DNA of 64,000 bases, taken from positions 372,001 through 436,000 of the forward strand of contig CAWDKQ010000009.1 in assembly GCA_963802915.1 (NCBI GenBank). The letters are read 5' to 3'. The translations under genes were made by a program, and so were the position numbers. Below the pieces are notes generated by a model that saw only the letters and a program-made list of their open reading frames with translations, was not told the DNA's origin and did not search any database. Source of the DNA: JAICMB01 sp963802915 (lineage in GTDB: Bacteria; Acidobacteriota; Terriglobia; Bryobacterales; Bryobacteraceae). Of the stretch, positions 9,504-20,963 are shown piece by piece (within the stretch, counting starts at the first letter, position 1; every line of letters begins with the position of its first letter).

Positions 9504-12500
9504 ATGAAACATATTCTGCAACTCTGTTCGTTGCTGTTCGGGTTGTTGTTTTTTACAACCGCAGCCTTTCCGCAAGCGCCTACTGGCGATATTTCAGGGA
9601 CTGTATACGATGAATCCGGCGCGGTAGTTCCGAGCGCTCCCGTGGTCATCATCAACAAAGACACGGGCCTTCAGAGGACCTTCACAACGGGACCGAACGG
9701 GACTTTCAGCGCCACGTCGATTCCTTCGGGTGTCTACGAGGTGAAAATCGAATTACAGGGTTTTCACACGATCATCCGGCAAGCCACGGTGGAAACGGGC
9801 AGCGTGACGACCGTCGATATGCACCTTCAGCTCGGCGCCACGCAAGACGTGGTGACGGTGGAAGCGGTCACTCCGCTGGTGGAATATGAGCGTCACACCA
9901 TCGACGGAGTCGTGAACCGGCAGCAGATCCAGGACCTGCCCTTAAATGGCCGCAGCTTTCTGCAGCTCGCGATGCTCGAACCGGGCGTTAGCGTATCAGC
10001 GAATTCGCTAGGGCAGTATAACCGGGCTTTCGATGTCTCAGTCCTTGGCGGAGATTCGAACCTGACGCGAATCACAGTGGATGGCGCCACCATTCGGGAT
10101 TCGGTAACGGGCGGCACGCAGCAGAATTTCTCTCAAGAAGTGGTGCAGGAGTTTCAGGTTTCGTCGGTCAACTTCGACCTTTCCACCGGCTTGGCGGCAG
10201 GTGGCGCGGTAAACGCAGTTACGCGATCCGGGGGCAACGATTTTCATGGCAGCGGCTTCTTCTTTTTCCGCGACCACGATTTGTCGGCTTATCCGACGCT
10301 CCAGCGCGATCCGAGCAATCCGAGTCCTTTCTTTGCGCGCAGACAAAGCGGCGTTTGGGTGGGTGGACCTATTAAGAAAGACAGGCTGTTTTTCTTTGCG
10401 AATTACGAACACAACAATCAGGACGGCGTGTATAGCGGACAGGCGAACGATCCCACGTTTTCGGCCCTCAACACGATTGGGAATAGTCCATTCCATGAAG
10501 ACCTGGCCGGCATACGGCTCGACTACCATGTCAACTCGAAGAACACCGCGTTCATACGGTATTCGCACGATGAAAACAACGGGTTCGCCCCGCGCGACAC
10601 CGGATCTCTTCCGTCGGCGTGGGTTTATAACACCAATTATGCCGATTCGGGCGTGTTTTCTCTGATTACGAGCTTCACGCCGTCGGTGGTGAATGAATTC
10701 CGCTATTCGATGACGTACTGGAACAACCAGAATACGATTCCAACCACGACGGAGTGCCCGGACTGCATCGGCCTGGGCGGCCCGAATATCGTTGTGGACG
10801 GAACGGGACTGGAACTCGGGAACCAGACGAACACTCCGCAGAGCCGTTTGCTGCGACGCAACATCATGGCGGATAACGTCACGTGGCAGCGCGGTTCGCA
10901 TCGCATGAAGATGGGCGGCGAATGGGAGTATCAAAAGGGCACGGGAACGTATCACATCACCGAACCCGCCGCGATTACGTTGTTTTCCCCCGAAGAGGTG
11001 GCGCAGCTCGCGCCGCAACTGGTTCCGCTGCTTCCGAAGACTTACAACACACTGGCCGAGGTTCTGAAATTACCGCTAAAGAGTTTCGCATTCGGACTTG
11101 GAAATCCCGACCAGCCGCCGCCGTTTCAGGCGGGAAATGCCGAATCACGATAATACGTTCCACACTTATTGGCAGGACAGTTGGAAGATCAAGTCCGCGA
11201 TTCGACCTGACTTACGGTCTGGCTTGGAGTTTCGAGAGCAATGCGGATGAACCACGATCTCAACAAAAGACCCCTGGCTCACGCCGTTCTTCGGAGCGGG
11301 CGGTCTAGCGCCGGAAAAGCACGCGTAGCTCCATTTCTCTCCGATGCTGGGCTTTGCGTACTCCGCGACTAAAGACAACAAGACGGTGATCCGCGGCGGA
11401 TTGGGAGTCTACTATGACACGGTCGACATCGAGCTGCGGCTGATCGAGCGCAGTTACCTCGGTCCGCTCGGCGCCGGATATTTCACGCTGGGGGGGTCGC
11501 GAATTCCGAATCCGGTTCCGGGCGTTCCCGGTGTACCATTGGGACACCGCTGCAATTTCAACACCCCGACAGCGTTTCCAGGATCTGCCGTGGTCAGCGA
11601 TTCTTCCCGCGGTCCTCTCGACGAGTAGATGCGCGAACTGCCGTCGCCGCAGACCGCGAGTCTGGCGCTAACGACGGTGGCTTACGCGAAACAAGCGACC
11701 GAGTTGATTTCGCAAAATTTCGTTCCTCCCGAGGCGCAGCATTTCTCGCTCGGCGTGCAGCGGCAGATCAAGCCGGACCTGGCCATTTCAGGCCGATATC
11801 GTGTACCGGCATTTCATCCACCTGACCGAGCGCGACCTTGACGCCAACAAGTACAATCGCTACATCAATGGCGTCCAGACGCCGGTTCTGCGCATTTGCG
11901 GGAGCCAGCCGGCCGACGCGCTTCCAGGCGCTCCCTGCTCAACCGGACGGTCGGCGTGATCTACAGCGGCGGGACCAGCCAGTACAAGGGGCTGCTGTCA
12001 AAGCTCGACAAACGGTTCTCGCATCGATACCAGATGCAATTATCGTACGCGCTGCAATCGCAAGACGGACAGAACGGCTATTTCAACCTGGACAACTGGA
12101 ATCAATATTGGGGACCGCAGCTACCACGCAGTGTGCTCAATGTTTCGGGCATCGTCAATTTGCCGTGGAAGTTTGAGTTTTCGTTCATTTCGTCTTACAG
12201 CAGCCGATCGCCATTTCAGCCGATCGTCCCGGGCGTGGATCTCACCGGGAGCGGCGTCAGCGGATTCCCGCTTCCCGGGATGGGCAGTTCCCTTTTCAAC
12301 CTAGGGCTGAACAAAGGCGACCTGGTTCGACTCGTGAATCAGTACAACCAGACATACGCGGGAAAGGTGGCTCCGAATGCGAGCCAGGTATTTCCGACCA
12401 TTACGCTGCCGCAGAATTACAATTTTGGGCACGACTTCAATTCACAAGATATTCGCCTGACCAAGGTGATAACGTTCCGAGAACGGTACGAACTTCGGAT

Positions 12501-12660
12501 TTTCGGCGAGTGTTTTAACCTGTTCAACTTTGCGAACCTCGGCGGGTATAGCAACAATCTGCTCGATCCGAGCTTTGGACAGCCAACGCAACGGGCAGGA
12601 AATATCTTCGGGACGGGCGGCCCCAGAGCGTTCCAGTTGGGTGGGCGGTTCTCGTTCTAG
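9504..12660 (+). pseudogene. TonB-dependent receptor with carboxypeptidase-like N-terminal domain, frame-disrupted
   Basis: The start is ATG 9504 (MKHILQLCSLLFGLLFF, signal peptide, then the carboxypeptidase-regulatory-like domain GDISGTVYDESGAVVP). The plug includes DLPLNGRSFLQL and a GGDSNLTRITVDGA segment, and barrel strands run to the terminal GGRFSF at 12660. This is the common acidobacterial 'oar-like' receptor, about 1050 residues when whole. The first 550 codons are clean. After that the protein must be stitched from several frames, with breaks near 11130, 11205, 11255, 11310, 11790 and 11945, and a TAG at 11626. Conserved barrel sequence survives in every piece, so these may be indel errors. 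The substrate cannot be told. Confidence 0.85.
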
Positions 12661-12687
12661 CCGGGACACGGCACTAAGCTGGTCCGG

Positions 12688-14557
12688 TCACGAAGCCGTG
12701 GGAATCGCGATGGCAGGCGTTGGATGCAGCGCCTCCATCCGCTCCACTTTTTTCAGATGGTCGTACCAGGTGAACTTCAGAATGATCGAAGTGGCCAAGA
12801 CTACTGCCATGGCGATAGCGGCCGAAATCTCGTACCGCCGGATCACGATGATACACCGGGAAAGCAACCAGGCTGGTCTGCCAGGCGATGCCCACTACGA
12901 CGTTGAACATGTCGCGCAGGAAATCCGGATTCGGGCTGGAACGAAGGATCTTCCTTTTGCACCTTGTCGCGGATCGGACCCCAGAAACCCCACGGCCGCA
13001 CGCGCCGGTAGAAATCTTTCAAGACGGCTCGGTCGTCGGGCGCGGTGGCGAGGGTGCCGGCAAGGCAGCCGATCAGCGAGAGCGCCAGGATGATCGGAAA
13101 CGAATTCAGCGCCGGAAAGATCGCGATCAATGCAGGCGCGTAGCGAGCAGAATCAAGGCGAGCCGCGATTCCGGTCACCATGCCCCAGAAATAACCGTAG
13201 CCGTTGAACCGCCACCAATACCATTTCAGAACGTTGGAGGCCGTGTAGCCGCCCCACAGCGCGGAAACGATCCACTTGATCACCGCATCGATGGAGCCGA
13301 CGAACCAGCCGAACGTGATGCCCAGCACCACCACGCCGAACGATGCCGCGTAGCTCAGGCGCAAGTACGTCCGCTCGCTGGCGTGCGGATTGACGAAGCG
13401 CTTGTAGAGGTCGTTCACGATGTAAGGCGGCGCGGCGTTCACGGTGGCGGCGAAGTTCGACATGAAGGCCGCCAGCAGGCCGGCGACAGACATCCCAGCA
13501 GGCCCACCGGCACAGAACTGGCTGAGCGCATCGGGCAGCACCATTTCGAAATCCATGTGCGTGCCCATGCGCCTTGATCTTGTCGCTGTAGAAAACCAGC
13601 GCCAGGATGGTCAGGCCGGCTGATCATGAAGTAGCGCGGCACGTTCAGCACCACGTTTACCATGGCGCTCATCATGCGAAGCCTCGCGCGGGTTTCTCGT
13701 GGACAGAATCCGCTGCATGTCGTAGTTGGGAGCCGGTCCTGCGGCGCTGAGCAGGATGCCTTTGAACAAGCATCATCATGAAGAAGGCGCCGAAGATGGC
13801 GTAGCCGTCTTCGCAGATTTTGGCGTTCGACCGCCGGGATCAGGTCCGACCAGTCCAGGTTCAGGTGCCAGCCGAAGAAGATTTGCTCCCACCCGGCGGG
13901 AATGACGCGCCGCAGGGCTTCCGGGGAGACGCGCACGATGGCGATGATGCCGATCGCTATGGACGCGAACGGAGAGATGCAGAACTGCAGCACCTCGGTG
14001 ATCACGACGCTGAACATTCCGCCCTTCACCACGTAGAACGTGGTGATGCCCATCAGGATCAGCGCGTATTGGTTGGCGGAAAGATGCCACGGCAGAAAAT
14101 CGGTCGCGAACTTGCCGATTCCTTTGAACCCGTAGGTGAGGAAGCCGATGACGCTGACCAGCGCGAAGATCACCACGATCGATGTGCGAAAGCCGCGCGC
14201 CGCGGCCCGTGCCGAAGCGCGTGGTGATCCACTCGGCGCCGGTGGTCACGTTCGAGCGGCGCAGCCAGCTCGACAGGTACACCATCAGGAAAATCTGGTT
14301 GAAGACGGGCCACAGCCACGGAATCCAGACGCTCTTCAGGCCGTAGATGAACAGCAGGTAGACCAGCCACATGGTGCCCGCGATATCGAACATGCCGGAA
14401 GCGTTGGAGACGCCCAGGAAATACCAGGGCAGGATATTTCCGCCCAGGAAATACGCTTTCGTGTCCCGCGAGGCGCGGTGCGAGACCCAGTAGCCCAACC
14501 AGCACGGAGGTCGCCAGAAACCACAATGATCGCGACATCGATGGCGTGCAGATTCAT
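12688..14557 (-). pseudogene. Sodium:solute symporter (SSS family), frame-disrupted
   Basis: Reading 14557 (MNLHAIDVAIIVV) to the TGA at 12688 and changing frame about six times gives one continuous SSS transporter of roughly 600 residues. Its pieces include GGNILPWYFLGVSNASGMFD, FGWHLNLDWSDLIPA, AATVNAAPPYIVNDLYKRF and a hydrophobic C-terminal helix. Such proteins import a sugar, amino acid or organic acid with sodium across the inner membrane; the substrate is not evident. It diverges from glnA with a 233-bp gap. The breaks are single-base changes spread along the gene, the same pattern as in both neighbours, so a true pseudogene is not proven. Confidence 0.78.
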
Positions 14558-14673
14558 CTCGAATCCTCGTTTAGTGCAACAGGGCGCTGTAAATCAGGGA
14601 CGGCAGCGGTACACCCGATCACGTGTCGTGCAAACGCCTTGTTTCAAGTTGCCCACATCATATCAGAGTGGCC

Positions 14674-14689
14674 TGGAAGGCGTGTTGCG
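14674..14689 (+). promoter_or_regulatory. Candidate sigma-54 (-24/-12) promoter of glnA
   Basis: TGGAAGGCGTGTTGCG has the invariant GG and GC ten bases apart, and TTGC in the -12 box, against the consensus TGGCACGNNNNTTGCW. It ends 101 bp before the glnA ATG. An inverted repeat, TTGCGC-GGCCCG-GCGCAA (14685-14702), overlaps the -12 box. Sigma-54 control of glnA is well known in proteobacteria; here it is inferred from this match only, and matches of this quality also occur by chance. Confidence 0.4.
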
Positions 14690-14790
14690 CGGCCCGGCGC
14701 AATCCGCTACTCTACGGATTTCCGGGTGATCTTGTCCCAGTCCGACTACCCACGGTGCGCTTTTTGCGCCATGCCAACCAAGGAGTATAG

Positions 14791-16202
14791 ATGAGTCCTA
14801 AAGAAGCGTTGGAATTTGCGAAGCAGAAGGAAGCTCGCCAGTTCGATCTGCGATTCACGGATCTGCCGGGGCTGTCCCAGCACGTTTCCTATCCTATGAG
14901 CTCAGCTCGAAGAAGATTCCTTCGAGGAAGGCTTCGGAATCGACGGATCGAGTATCCGCGGCTGGGCGGCCATCAACGAGAGCGATATGCTGCTCATTCC
15001 GGACCCCAGCACGGCCTTCATGGATCCGTTCGCCGACACTCGCACGCTGGTCATGACGTGCGATGTCATCGATCCGATCACGCGACAGCACTACGAGCGC
15101 GATCCGCGCTGGATCGCGAAGAAAGCCGAGATGTACTTGAAGAACAGCGGGCTCGCCGATACCGCCTACTTCGGCGCCGAAGCCGAGTTCTTCATCTTCG
15201 ACAACATCCGCTTCGATCAGAACCAGCACTCCGGCTTCTATTTCATCGACGCCGAAGAAGGGCGCTGGAATTCGGGCCGCGAGAAGGACAACCTCGGCTA
15301 CCGGCCGCGCTACAAGGAAGGCTACTTCCCGGTCGCCGCCGACCGATCATTATCAGGATCTGCGCTCCGAGATGGTGCAGACGATGATCGAGTGCGGTCT
15401 GAACATCGAGTGCCACCATCACGAAGTGGCGACCGGCGGGCAGTGCGAGATCGATCAGCGCTTCGACACGCTGGTGAAGTCGGCGGACAACATGATGCTG
15501 TACAAGTACATCATCCGCAACGTGGCGTATCAGTACGGCAAGACCGTGACATTCATGCCGAAGCCGCTGTATGGCGATAACGGCAGCGGCATGCACACGC
15601 ATCAGAGCTTGTGGAAGGGCGGATCGCCGCTGTTCGCGGGCGACATGTATGCGGGCTTGAGCCAGATGGCGTTGTGGTACATCGGCGGGCTGCTGAAGCA
15701 CGCGCGCGCGCTATCGGCGATCATTGCGCCGACCACGAACAGCTACAAGCGCCTGGTGCCCGGCTACGAAGCTCCGGTGAACCTGGCGTATTCGCGGCGC
15801 AATCGATCGGCCGCGGTGCGCATTCCGATGTACTCGGCGAGTCCGAAGGCGAAGCGCGTCGAGTTCCGGCCGCCGGATCCGTCGGCGAATCCGTATCTCG
15901 CGTTTGCGGCGATGATGATGGCGGGGCTGGACGGCGTGCTCAACAAGATCGATCCGGGCGAGCCGCTCGACAAGGACATCTACGATCTTTCGCCGGAAGA
16001 GATGAAGAACGTACCGTCGATGCCGGCATCGCTCGAAGAAGCGCTGGACTGCATGGAAGAGGATCACGCCTTCATGCTGAAGGGCGACGTCTTCACCGAA
16101 GAGCTGCTCGAGACCTACATCAATTACAAGCGCAAGAACGAGGCGGATGCGATCCGGCTGCGGCCACATCCCTACGAGTTTGCGCTATACTACGACATCT
16201 AA
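14791..16202 (+). pseudogene. glnA: Glutamine synthetase type I, two single-base frame changes
   Basis: ATG 14791 follows AAGGAG (14779-14784). The restored protein is about 470 residues, normal for GSI. It has EEGFGIDGSSIRGW, the catalytic-site GAEAEFF, NGSGMHTHQSL, the ATP-site region KRLVPGYEAPVNLAYSRRNR, and YDLSPEE, where the Tyr is the adenylylation residue of GSI-beta. The enzyme makes glutamine from glutamate, ammonia and ATP. Two +1 changes break it: near 14903 (before LEEDSFEEG) and near 15340 (in PVAPTDHYQDLR). As glnA is normally needed for growth and every motif is intact, I suspect sequence errors rather than a dead gene. Confidence 0.92.
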
Positions 16203-16231
16203 ATCCGAGGACGCAGTCACGTTCCGTAGAG

Positions 16232-16263
16232 GGGCAGGCCGGTTCTGGTCTGCCCTATTTTTA
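16232..16263 (+). terminator. Rho-independent terminator of glnA
   Basis: GGGCAG (16232-16237) pairs with CTGCCC (16250-16255), extended by GCC/GGT, and is followed at once by TATTTTTATT. It lies 30 bp after the glnA stop. Confidence 0.8.
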
Positions 16264-16396
16264 TTGGGCTTTCGATGCGTTTTTCGTGGTGTAGAGGGGC
16301 GAGCAGCACAGTACGTTTGGGTCGAAAGTAATGGGTCGGCTGATTTGACTTTGGGCGTGTTGCTTGGTTAAATAAGGAAGAACCTGCCTGGCTTAC

Positions 16397-16473
<77 letters not shown>

Positions 16474-16926
16474 CTGTTTCCATACGAAAGACGACTACCC
16501 TGTAGTTGACGCCAACTCCTTTTCCCTCGCCAGATATCCCCAATTCCTGCAAACATTTTCGAACGATTCTGTTCTCCGTGTCTGGCTGCGGAGAGTCGTT
16601 GTGGATGCTTCGCTGAGCCCACTCCGCCGCCCGTTCGCTTAAATTCTCCGTTTCTCCAGAGAGTGCCGCCGCGTGGTTAACGCGTTGCGCGTCTCGGTTT
16701 ACACTTTTCGAACTTCCTGCGTATGTTTACAGCGAAGGGTGCTTCGCACTCTTCAGCAGCCACTCGACAGCGGAACGACCGCAAGGCGGACTTTCGTTGT
16801 GGTGCCAATCCACAGCGAGGTGAATCGTCTTGAGCATTCCGACCGAAGATCTACAGATCCATCGCCAGCATTCTTGCCGCCGGCTATCTCCGGCATCGCG
16901 ACCAACTCCGGCGCGCAGCTCTCCAC

Positions 16927-17508
16927 TTGACTGTTCCGAAACTTCGAGCCGTCATGGACACGAGGTTAACTGCCATGAGAATGGAGAACGAAGTGGAGAC
17001 CGCGATGCGGAAAGAGATTGACGAGTTGAGCCGGATGACAGTCGGCCAGCTCCGCCAGAAGTATCTTGAGGTGTTCGGCGAGGAGTCCCGATCGAATCAC
17101 AAACAGTTTCTGTTTCGGAGGATCGCCTGGCGCATTCAGGCACGCCGAAGGCGGCCTCTCCGAACGGCGCGACCGCCGCGCGCTGGAAATCGCCAACGAT
17201 GCGGACCTTCGCATCCGGGCGCCCAAGACCAAGTTCGGGCCAGACGTCACCTGGACCCCAAGCTCAGCGTCAGCCGCAAGGTGGCCAGCGCTCTCGACCC
17301 GCGGCTGCCGCCGCCGGGCACCTACCTGGAACGCGAGTACAAGGGCCGCCGAATCATCGTGAAGATCCTGGTGAACGGTTTCGAGTTCGATGGCGAAAAC
17401 TACCGATCCCTCAGTGCAATCGCCCAGGAGGTGACCGGAACAAAATGGAACGGCTTCCTCTTCTTCAACCTGGTGTCCATGGAGGATAAGTCCAATGGCA
17501 AGAAATAG
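16927..17508 (+). pseudogene. DUF2924 protein of an integrative element, double frameshift
   Basis: The N-terminal part (ELSRMTVGQLRQKYLEVFGE...HKQFLFRRIAWRIQA) and the C-terminal part (LPPPGTYLEREYKGRRI...YRSLSAIAQEVTG) are in one frame. The middle (EGGLSERRDRRALEIANDAD) is in another, with switches near 17143 and 17270. Together they form a complete DUF2924 protein of about 190 residues. The family has no established biochemical role and is usually found directly upstream of a large serine recombinase, as here. A fragment reading SILAAGYLRHRDQLRRAAL at about 16866-16925 precedes it and may be the end of a further element gene. The stop overlaps the recombinase start, as is common in such elements. 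Confidence 0.75.
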
Positions 17509-17750
17509 TGCGGCACAAGCGCCGGCCAAGACGTTGAACGCGCCGACCGGCGCGAAGACCATCAGGTGCGCGATCTACAGCGGCGGACGGGCAAGTGGAT
17601 CGGTGGCCATCCAGTTCTCGGCTACGACATCGACGCCAAAGGCGGCCGGATCATTATTAATCCCGTCGAAGCGGAGCAGGTCCGTACGATCTTCGGACTG
17701 TACATGAAGAAGGGCTCGCTGCAGGCGATTATTCCGGGTGGCCGGAACAC
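17495..17750 (+). pseudogene. Serine recombinase remnant (internally deleted, truncated)
   Basis: The start region (ending KTIRCAIYS, the usual N-terminus of DUF2924-linked resolvase/integrases) is joined within about 15 codons, and in a different frame, to a later part of the same family (GKWIGGHPVLGYDIDAKGGR, NPVEAEQVRTIFGLYM). Most of the catalytic resolvase domain, including the region that should follow the catalytic serine, is gone. Coding similarity stops near 17750, just before the end of the convergent kinase gene. It is the dead integrase of a lost element; deletion plus frame change make function impossible. Confidence 0.8.
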
Positions 17751-17766
17751 TCGGCAGGAGATTGGC

Positions 17767-20388
17767 TCAGAGCGGCAGACGCATTCTCTGAAGCATCTCC
17801 TTATAACGCGCTTCGTGCGCCAGGCTCTTCAGCAGCGGATCTCCCTTCATCTCGCTCAGTCCAGGGTCCCGCGTGTCGTATGCGCGCTTCAGCCATTCGA
17901 AGGCCCGGTCCGCCTCTCCGCGCGAGGCATATATTCCGGCGATAAAATACGGCGCGTCCGCCTGGTACTTGCCGATGACTTCACGCACAGAAGCGTCTGC
18001 TTCCTTCCGCCGCCCTAAGGCACGATACGCCAGCGCCAGCCCGAAGAGCCGAAAGATAGGATCTTTCTCCTTCTCCATCTCCTCCAGCGCGCGCCGCGGA
18101 TTCGATTGCGCCAGATAGATCCGGCCGAGCAGGCAATGCGCCTGCGCCATCCCCGGGGTCAGTTCCAGCGCCTTGTCGACGGCAGCTTTGGCCTCTTCCT
18201 GCCGGCCGGCATAGTGCAGGTTGAGCGCGAGACCCCGGTATCCGAATAAAGGATCGATCGCGATGGCCCGGCGATAGAGTCGAATCGACTCGTCGAAGTG
18301 GCCCAGCATCCTCGCCAGCGAACCGATGGCTCGCATCACGCCCGCATCCCCGGGACTCAACGCCAGAGCCCGTTGGTACGACGCATCAGCACCCTTCCAA
18401 TCCCAGTCGTGGAGCATTTTGATCTCTCCCATGGCTGCGTGCGCATCGGCGAGATTCGGATCGAGTGCCATCGCCTTTTCCAAGGCATCACGCGCCCTGC
18501 GGTAGCCATCTTCCGGCGGGATGTAGGCTGAGCTTGCCTGACCGCTGAGGGACTGTCCCAGACCGACCCATGCGGGCGCATATCCTGAGTCCAATTGAAT
18601 CGCCTCCTCGAAGTAGCCGGCCGCCTTAGCCACACTCTCTTTGTTGAGTTGCCCGTAGAAGTGCTTTCCCAGCAGATAGGCGTTGTACGCTTCGGCACTC
18701 GTCGTCTTTACCGCTGGCGTCTTCCCTCCGAGAAGAGTCACCTTCAGAGCGTCCAGCACCGCTCGGGCAATCTCCTCCTGCACGGCGAAAATGTCGTTCG
18801 ACTCCCGGTCGTAGCTCGCCGACCAGAGGTGAAATCCGTCTGCTGTCTTGATCAACTGCGTCGTGATCCTGGTGAGGTTGCCCTGCTTGCGCACGCTTCC
18901 TTCCAAGATCGTTGTCACGTTCAGTTTCCTTCCGATTGTGCGAAGATCCTCGTTCTTTCCCTTGAATTGAAACGAGGACGTCCGACCCGCCACCCGTAGC
19001 CCCGGGGTCTGGGCCAAGTCGTTCAAAAGTTCTTCGGCCAGGCCATCGGCGAAGTACTCCTGGTTCTTCTCGGGGCTCATATCCGCGAACGGCAACACGG
19101 CGATGGACGGCTGATCCAGGGCGGACTGAGAAGGTTTCCCTGCCCGCCCAAGCCAGACGAGGCCAGCTACGGCCGCCACCAACGCCAAGACCGTCATGAC
19201 CGCTGTTATCATCCTCCGCCGTAGCTTCCAATCCGGAGCTGCACGAGGCTCAGGCGGGAGGGCGGCGGAAGCCGTGTTGACTGGGCGGCCATGCTGGCAA
19301 GAGATCAGTGCCGCACAAAAGTCCGCAGCCGTCTGCCAGCGCCGGCCAGGATCCCTATCCAATGAGCGCGTGACCACGTCCGCCAGCGGGGGCGGAATCC
19401 TGGGATTCAAGGTTCGGACCGGAGGCGGGTCCGTCTCGATATGGGCTTTGAGCGTATCGTAGTCCGAACCGGTATTCGTCCGAAACGGGACGCGCCCCGT
19501 CAGCATTTCGTACAGCGTAACTCCCAGGCTGTACAGGTCCGAGCGCGCGTCCACGGACTGATTGCGAATCTGCTCCGGCGACATGTAGTCCACGGTTCCC
19601 GGACTGAACCCGGTCTTTGTCGCAGGACTTTGGCCGAGTACCTTCGCGATACCAAAATCTGCGAGTTTCAGGTTGCCGCGTTCATCTACCAGCAGGTTGG
19701 CCGGCTTGATGTCACGATGGATAATCCCGACACCCGTGTTCCCCGCTTCGTCGACGTACTTAAAGCCGTGTGCGTACGCGAGACCATCCAACGCCTGGAC
19801 GGCCAAAGCACAGGCTTGATCGGGAGGCACCACGCCGTCCCGATCGAGCGTGGCGCGAATGCTCCGGCCGGGAACATACTCCATGACCAGGAAGTACTCT
19901 TCGGCGTCGCCGAAGAACTCGTATACGCGCACGATGCGCGGATGATCGAGTTGCGATTGGATGTAGGCCTCCTGCCGGAATCGTGCTCGCAGCTCATTCC
20001 GGGCATCGCTGGAGAGAGCTGTGGGCCGGATGCACTTGACTACCACGTCGCGAGGCAATGTCCGGTGCCGCCCGCGATAGACGATCCCCATGCCGCCGCA
20101 GGCCAGTTCCCCGGTGATGAGGTAGTTGCCGATGATGCGGCCCAACATTGGGTCGGGGCTGAGCGGGTCGGTGCTGAGCGCCGGACCTGTCATCGCACTC
20201 GCTACGATTATGGGACGGTCGAGAAGCGAGCCGGGCTCGTTGTCGGAGGCCAGCAACGACTCCACTTCTCGCAATAGCTCGGGGTCGCTGCCGCAGGTTT
20301 CGCGAAGGAATTGGGAGCGCACCGCCGGATCGCATTCTACGGCGCGGTGGAAGATCGCCTTTACCTGGCGCCAACGCTCCGGGTTCAT
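17767..20388 (-). CDS. Membrane Ser/Thr protein kinase with FlgO/TolB-like and TPR domains
   Basis: The start is ATG 20388, which overlaps the sigma-factor stop as ATGA. The 873-residue protein has an N-terminal linker, a kinase domain (about 85-355) with ELACGGMGIVY, VVVKCI (Lys), IIHRDIKPANLL (catalytic loop) and LADFGIAK, and one membrane helix (about 400-420). An extracytoplasmic FlgO/TolB-N-like domain follows (SIAVLPFADMS...YFADGLAEELLNDL, about 440-570), then five or more TPR repeats to the end. All kinase core residues are present, although the first glycine of the P-loop is Ala. This is a common acidobacterial receptor-kinase layout. Coupling to an ECF sigma factor suggests joint signalling. 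Confidence 0.92.
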   Translation of the reverse strand: MNPERWRQVKAIFHRAVECDPAVRSQFLRETCGSDPELLREVESLLASDNEPGSLLDRPIIVASAMTGPALSTDPLSPDPMLGRIIGNYLITGELACGGMGIVYRGRHRTLPRDVVVKCIRPTALSSDARNELRARFRQEAYIQSQLDHPRIVRVYEFFGDAEEYFLVMEYVPGRSIRATLDRDGVVPPDQACALAVQALDGLAYAHGFKYVDEAGNTGVGIIHRDIKPANLLVDERGNLKLADFGIAKVLGQSPATKTGFSPGTVDYMSPEQIRNQSVDARSDLYSLGVTLYEMLTGRVPFRTNTGSDYDTLKAHIETDPPPVRTLNPRIPPPLADVVTRSLDRDPGRRWQTAADFCAALISCQHGRPVNTASAALPPEPRAAPDWKLRRRMITAVMTVLALVAAVAGLVWLGRAGKPSQSALDQPSIAVLPFADMSPEKNQEYFADGLAEELLNDLAQTPGLRVAGRTSSFQFKGKNEDLRTIGRKLNVTTILEGSVRKQGNLTRITTQLIKTADGFHLWSASYDRESNDIFAVQEEIARAVLDALKVTLLGGKTPAVKTTSAEAYNAYLLGKHFYGQLNKESVAKAAGYFEEAIQLDSGYAPAWVGLGQSLSGQASSAYIPPEDGYRRARDALEKAMALDPNLADAHAAMGEIKMLHDWDWKGADASYQRALALSPGDAGVMRAIGSLARMLGHFDESIRLYRRAIAIDPLFGYRGLALNLHYAGRQEEAKAAVDKALELTPGMAQAHCLLGRIYLAQSNPRRALEEMEKEKDPIFRLFGLALAYRALGRRKEADASVREVIGKYQADAPYFIAGIYASRGEADRAFEWLKRAYDTRDPGLSEMKGDPLLKSLAHEARYKEMLQRMRLPL

Positions 20389-20963
20389 TCCGATTTCGCG
20401 GCGGCCAGTTCGCGTTCGAGCCATGCCCTGGCCAATCGCCATTCGCGTTTCACGGTTCTGGGGGAGATGCCCATCGCTTCCGCCGTTTCCTCCACATTGA
20501 GGCCGGCGAAGAAGCGGAGTTCGACGATGCGTCCCTGCTCCTCATCCATCTCACTCAGACGGGTCAGAACCTGATCCAGCGCGACCACGTCTTCCAGCCG
20601 GTCGTCTCCAATCAGGAGTTCGGCATCAAGGTCAACTTTCCCGGCGCCTGAGCCGCCTCGCTTGCCCGCACGGCGCTGGCGCGCATAGTCCAGCAGGACT
20701 CGCCGCATGGTCCGCGCTGCGATGGCGAAGAAGTGTGCGCGGTTCTGCCACTCGATGTCCTGCTCGCCGGCCAGGCGCATGTAGGCTTCATGGACCACAG
20801 CGGTGGCTTGTAGCGTGTGACCGGGCCGCTCGCGTCCCATCTGAGCGCCGGCGATGCGGCGCAGCTCTCGATAGATCAGCGGGACGAGCTGGTCAGCGGC
20901 GTCCGGTTGGCCCGCGCGGAGCTGTCGCAGGAGTTGCGTGACGTCGCCAGCGGGCTCCGGCAT
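20385..20963 (-). CDS. ECF-type RNA polymerase sigma factor (Sigma70_ECF / TIGR02999-like)
   Basis: ATG 20963 has AGGAGG nearby (CAGGAGGCACTATG) and gives 192 residues. Region 2 is visible in LIYRELRRIAGAQM...LQATAVVHEAYMRL and AAR(T)MRRVLLDYARQRRA. Region 4 is visible in LRFFAGLNVEETAEAMGISPRTVKREW, a helix-turn-helix that reads a -35 box. No anti-sigma factor gene is adjacent; instead the stop codon overlaps the start of a Ser/Thr kinase gene. Phosphorylation-based control of this sigma factor by the kinase is a reasonable inference from the coupling. Confidence 0.93.
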   Translation of the reverse strand: MPEPAGDVTQLLRQLRAGQPDAADQLVPLIYRELRRIAGAQMGRERPGHTLQATAVVHEAYMRLAGEQDIEWQNRAHFFAIAARTMRRVLLDYARQRRAGKRGGSGAGKVDLDAELLIGDDRLEDVVALDQVLTRLSEMDEEQGRIVELRFFAGLNVEETAEAMGISPRTVKREWRLARAWLERELAAAKSE

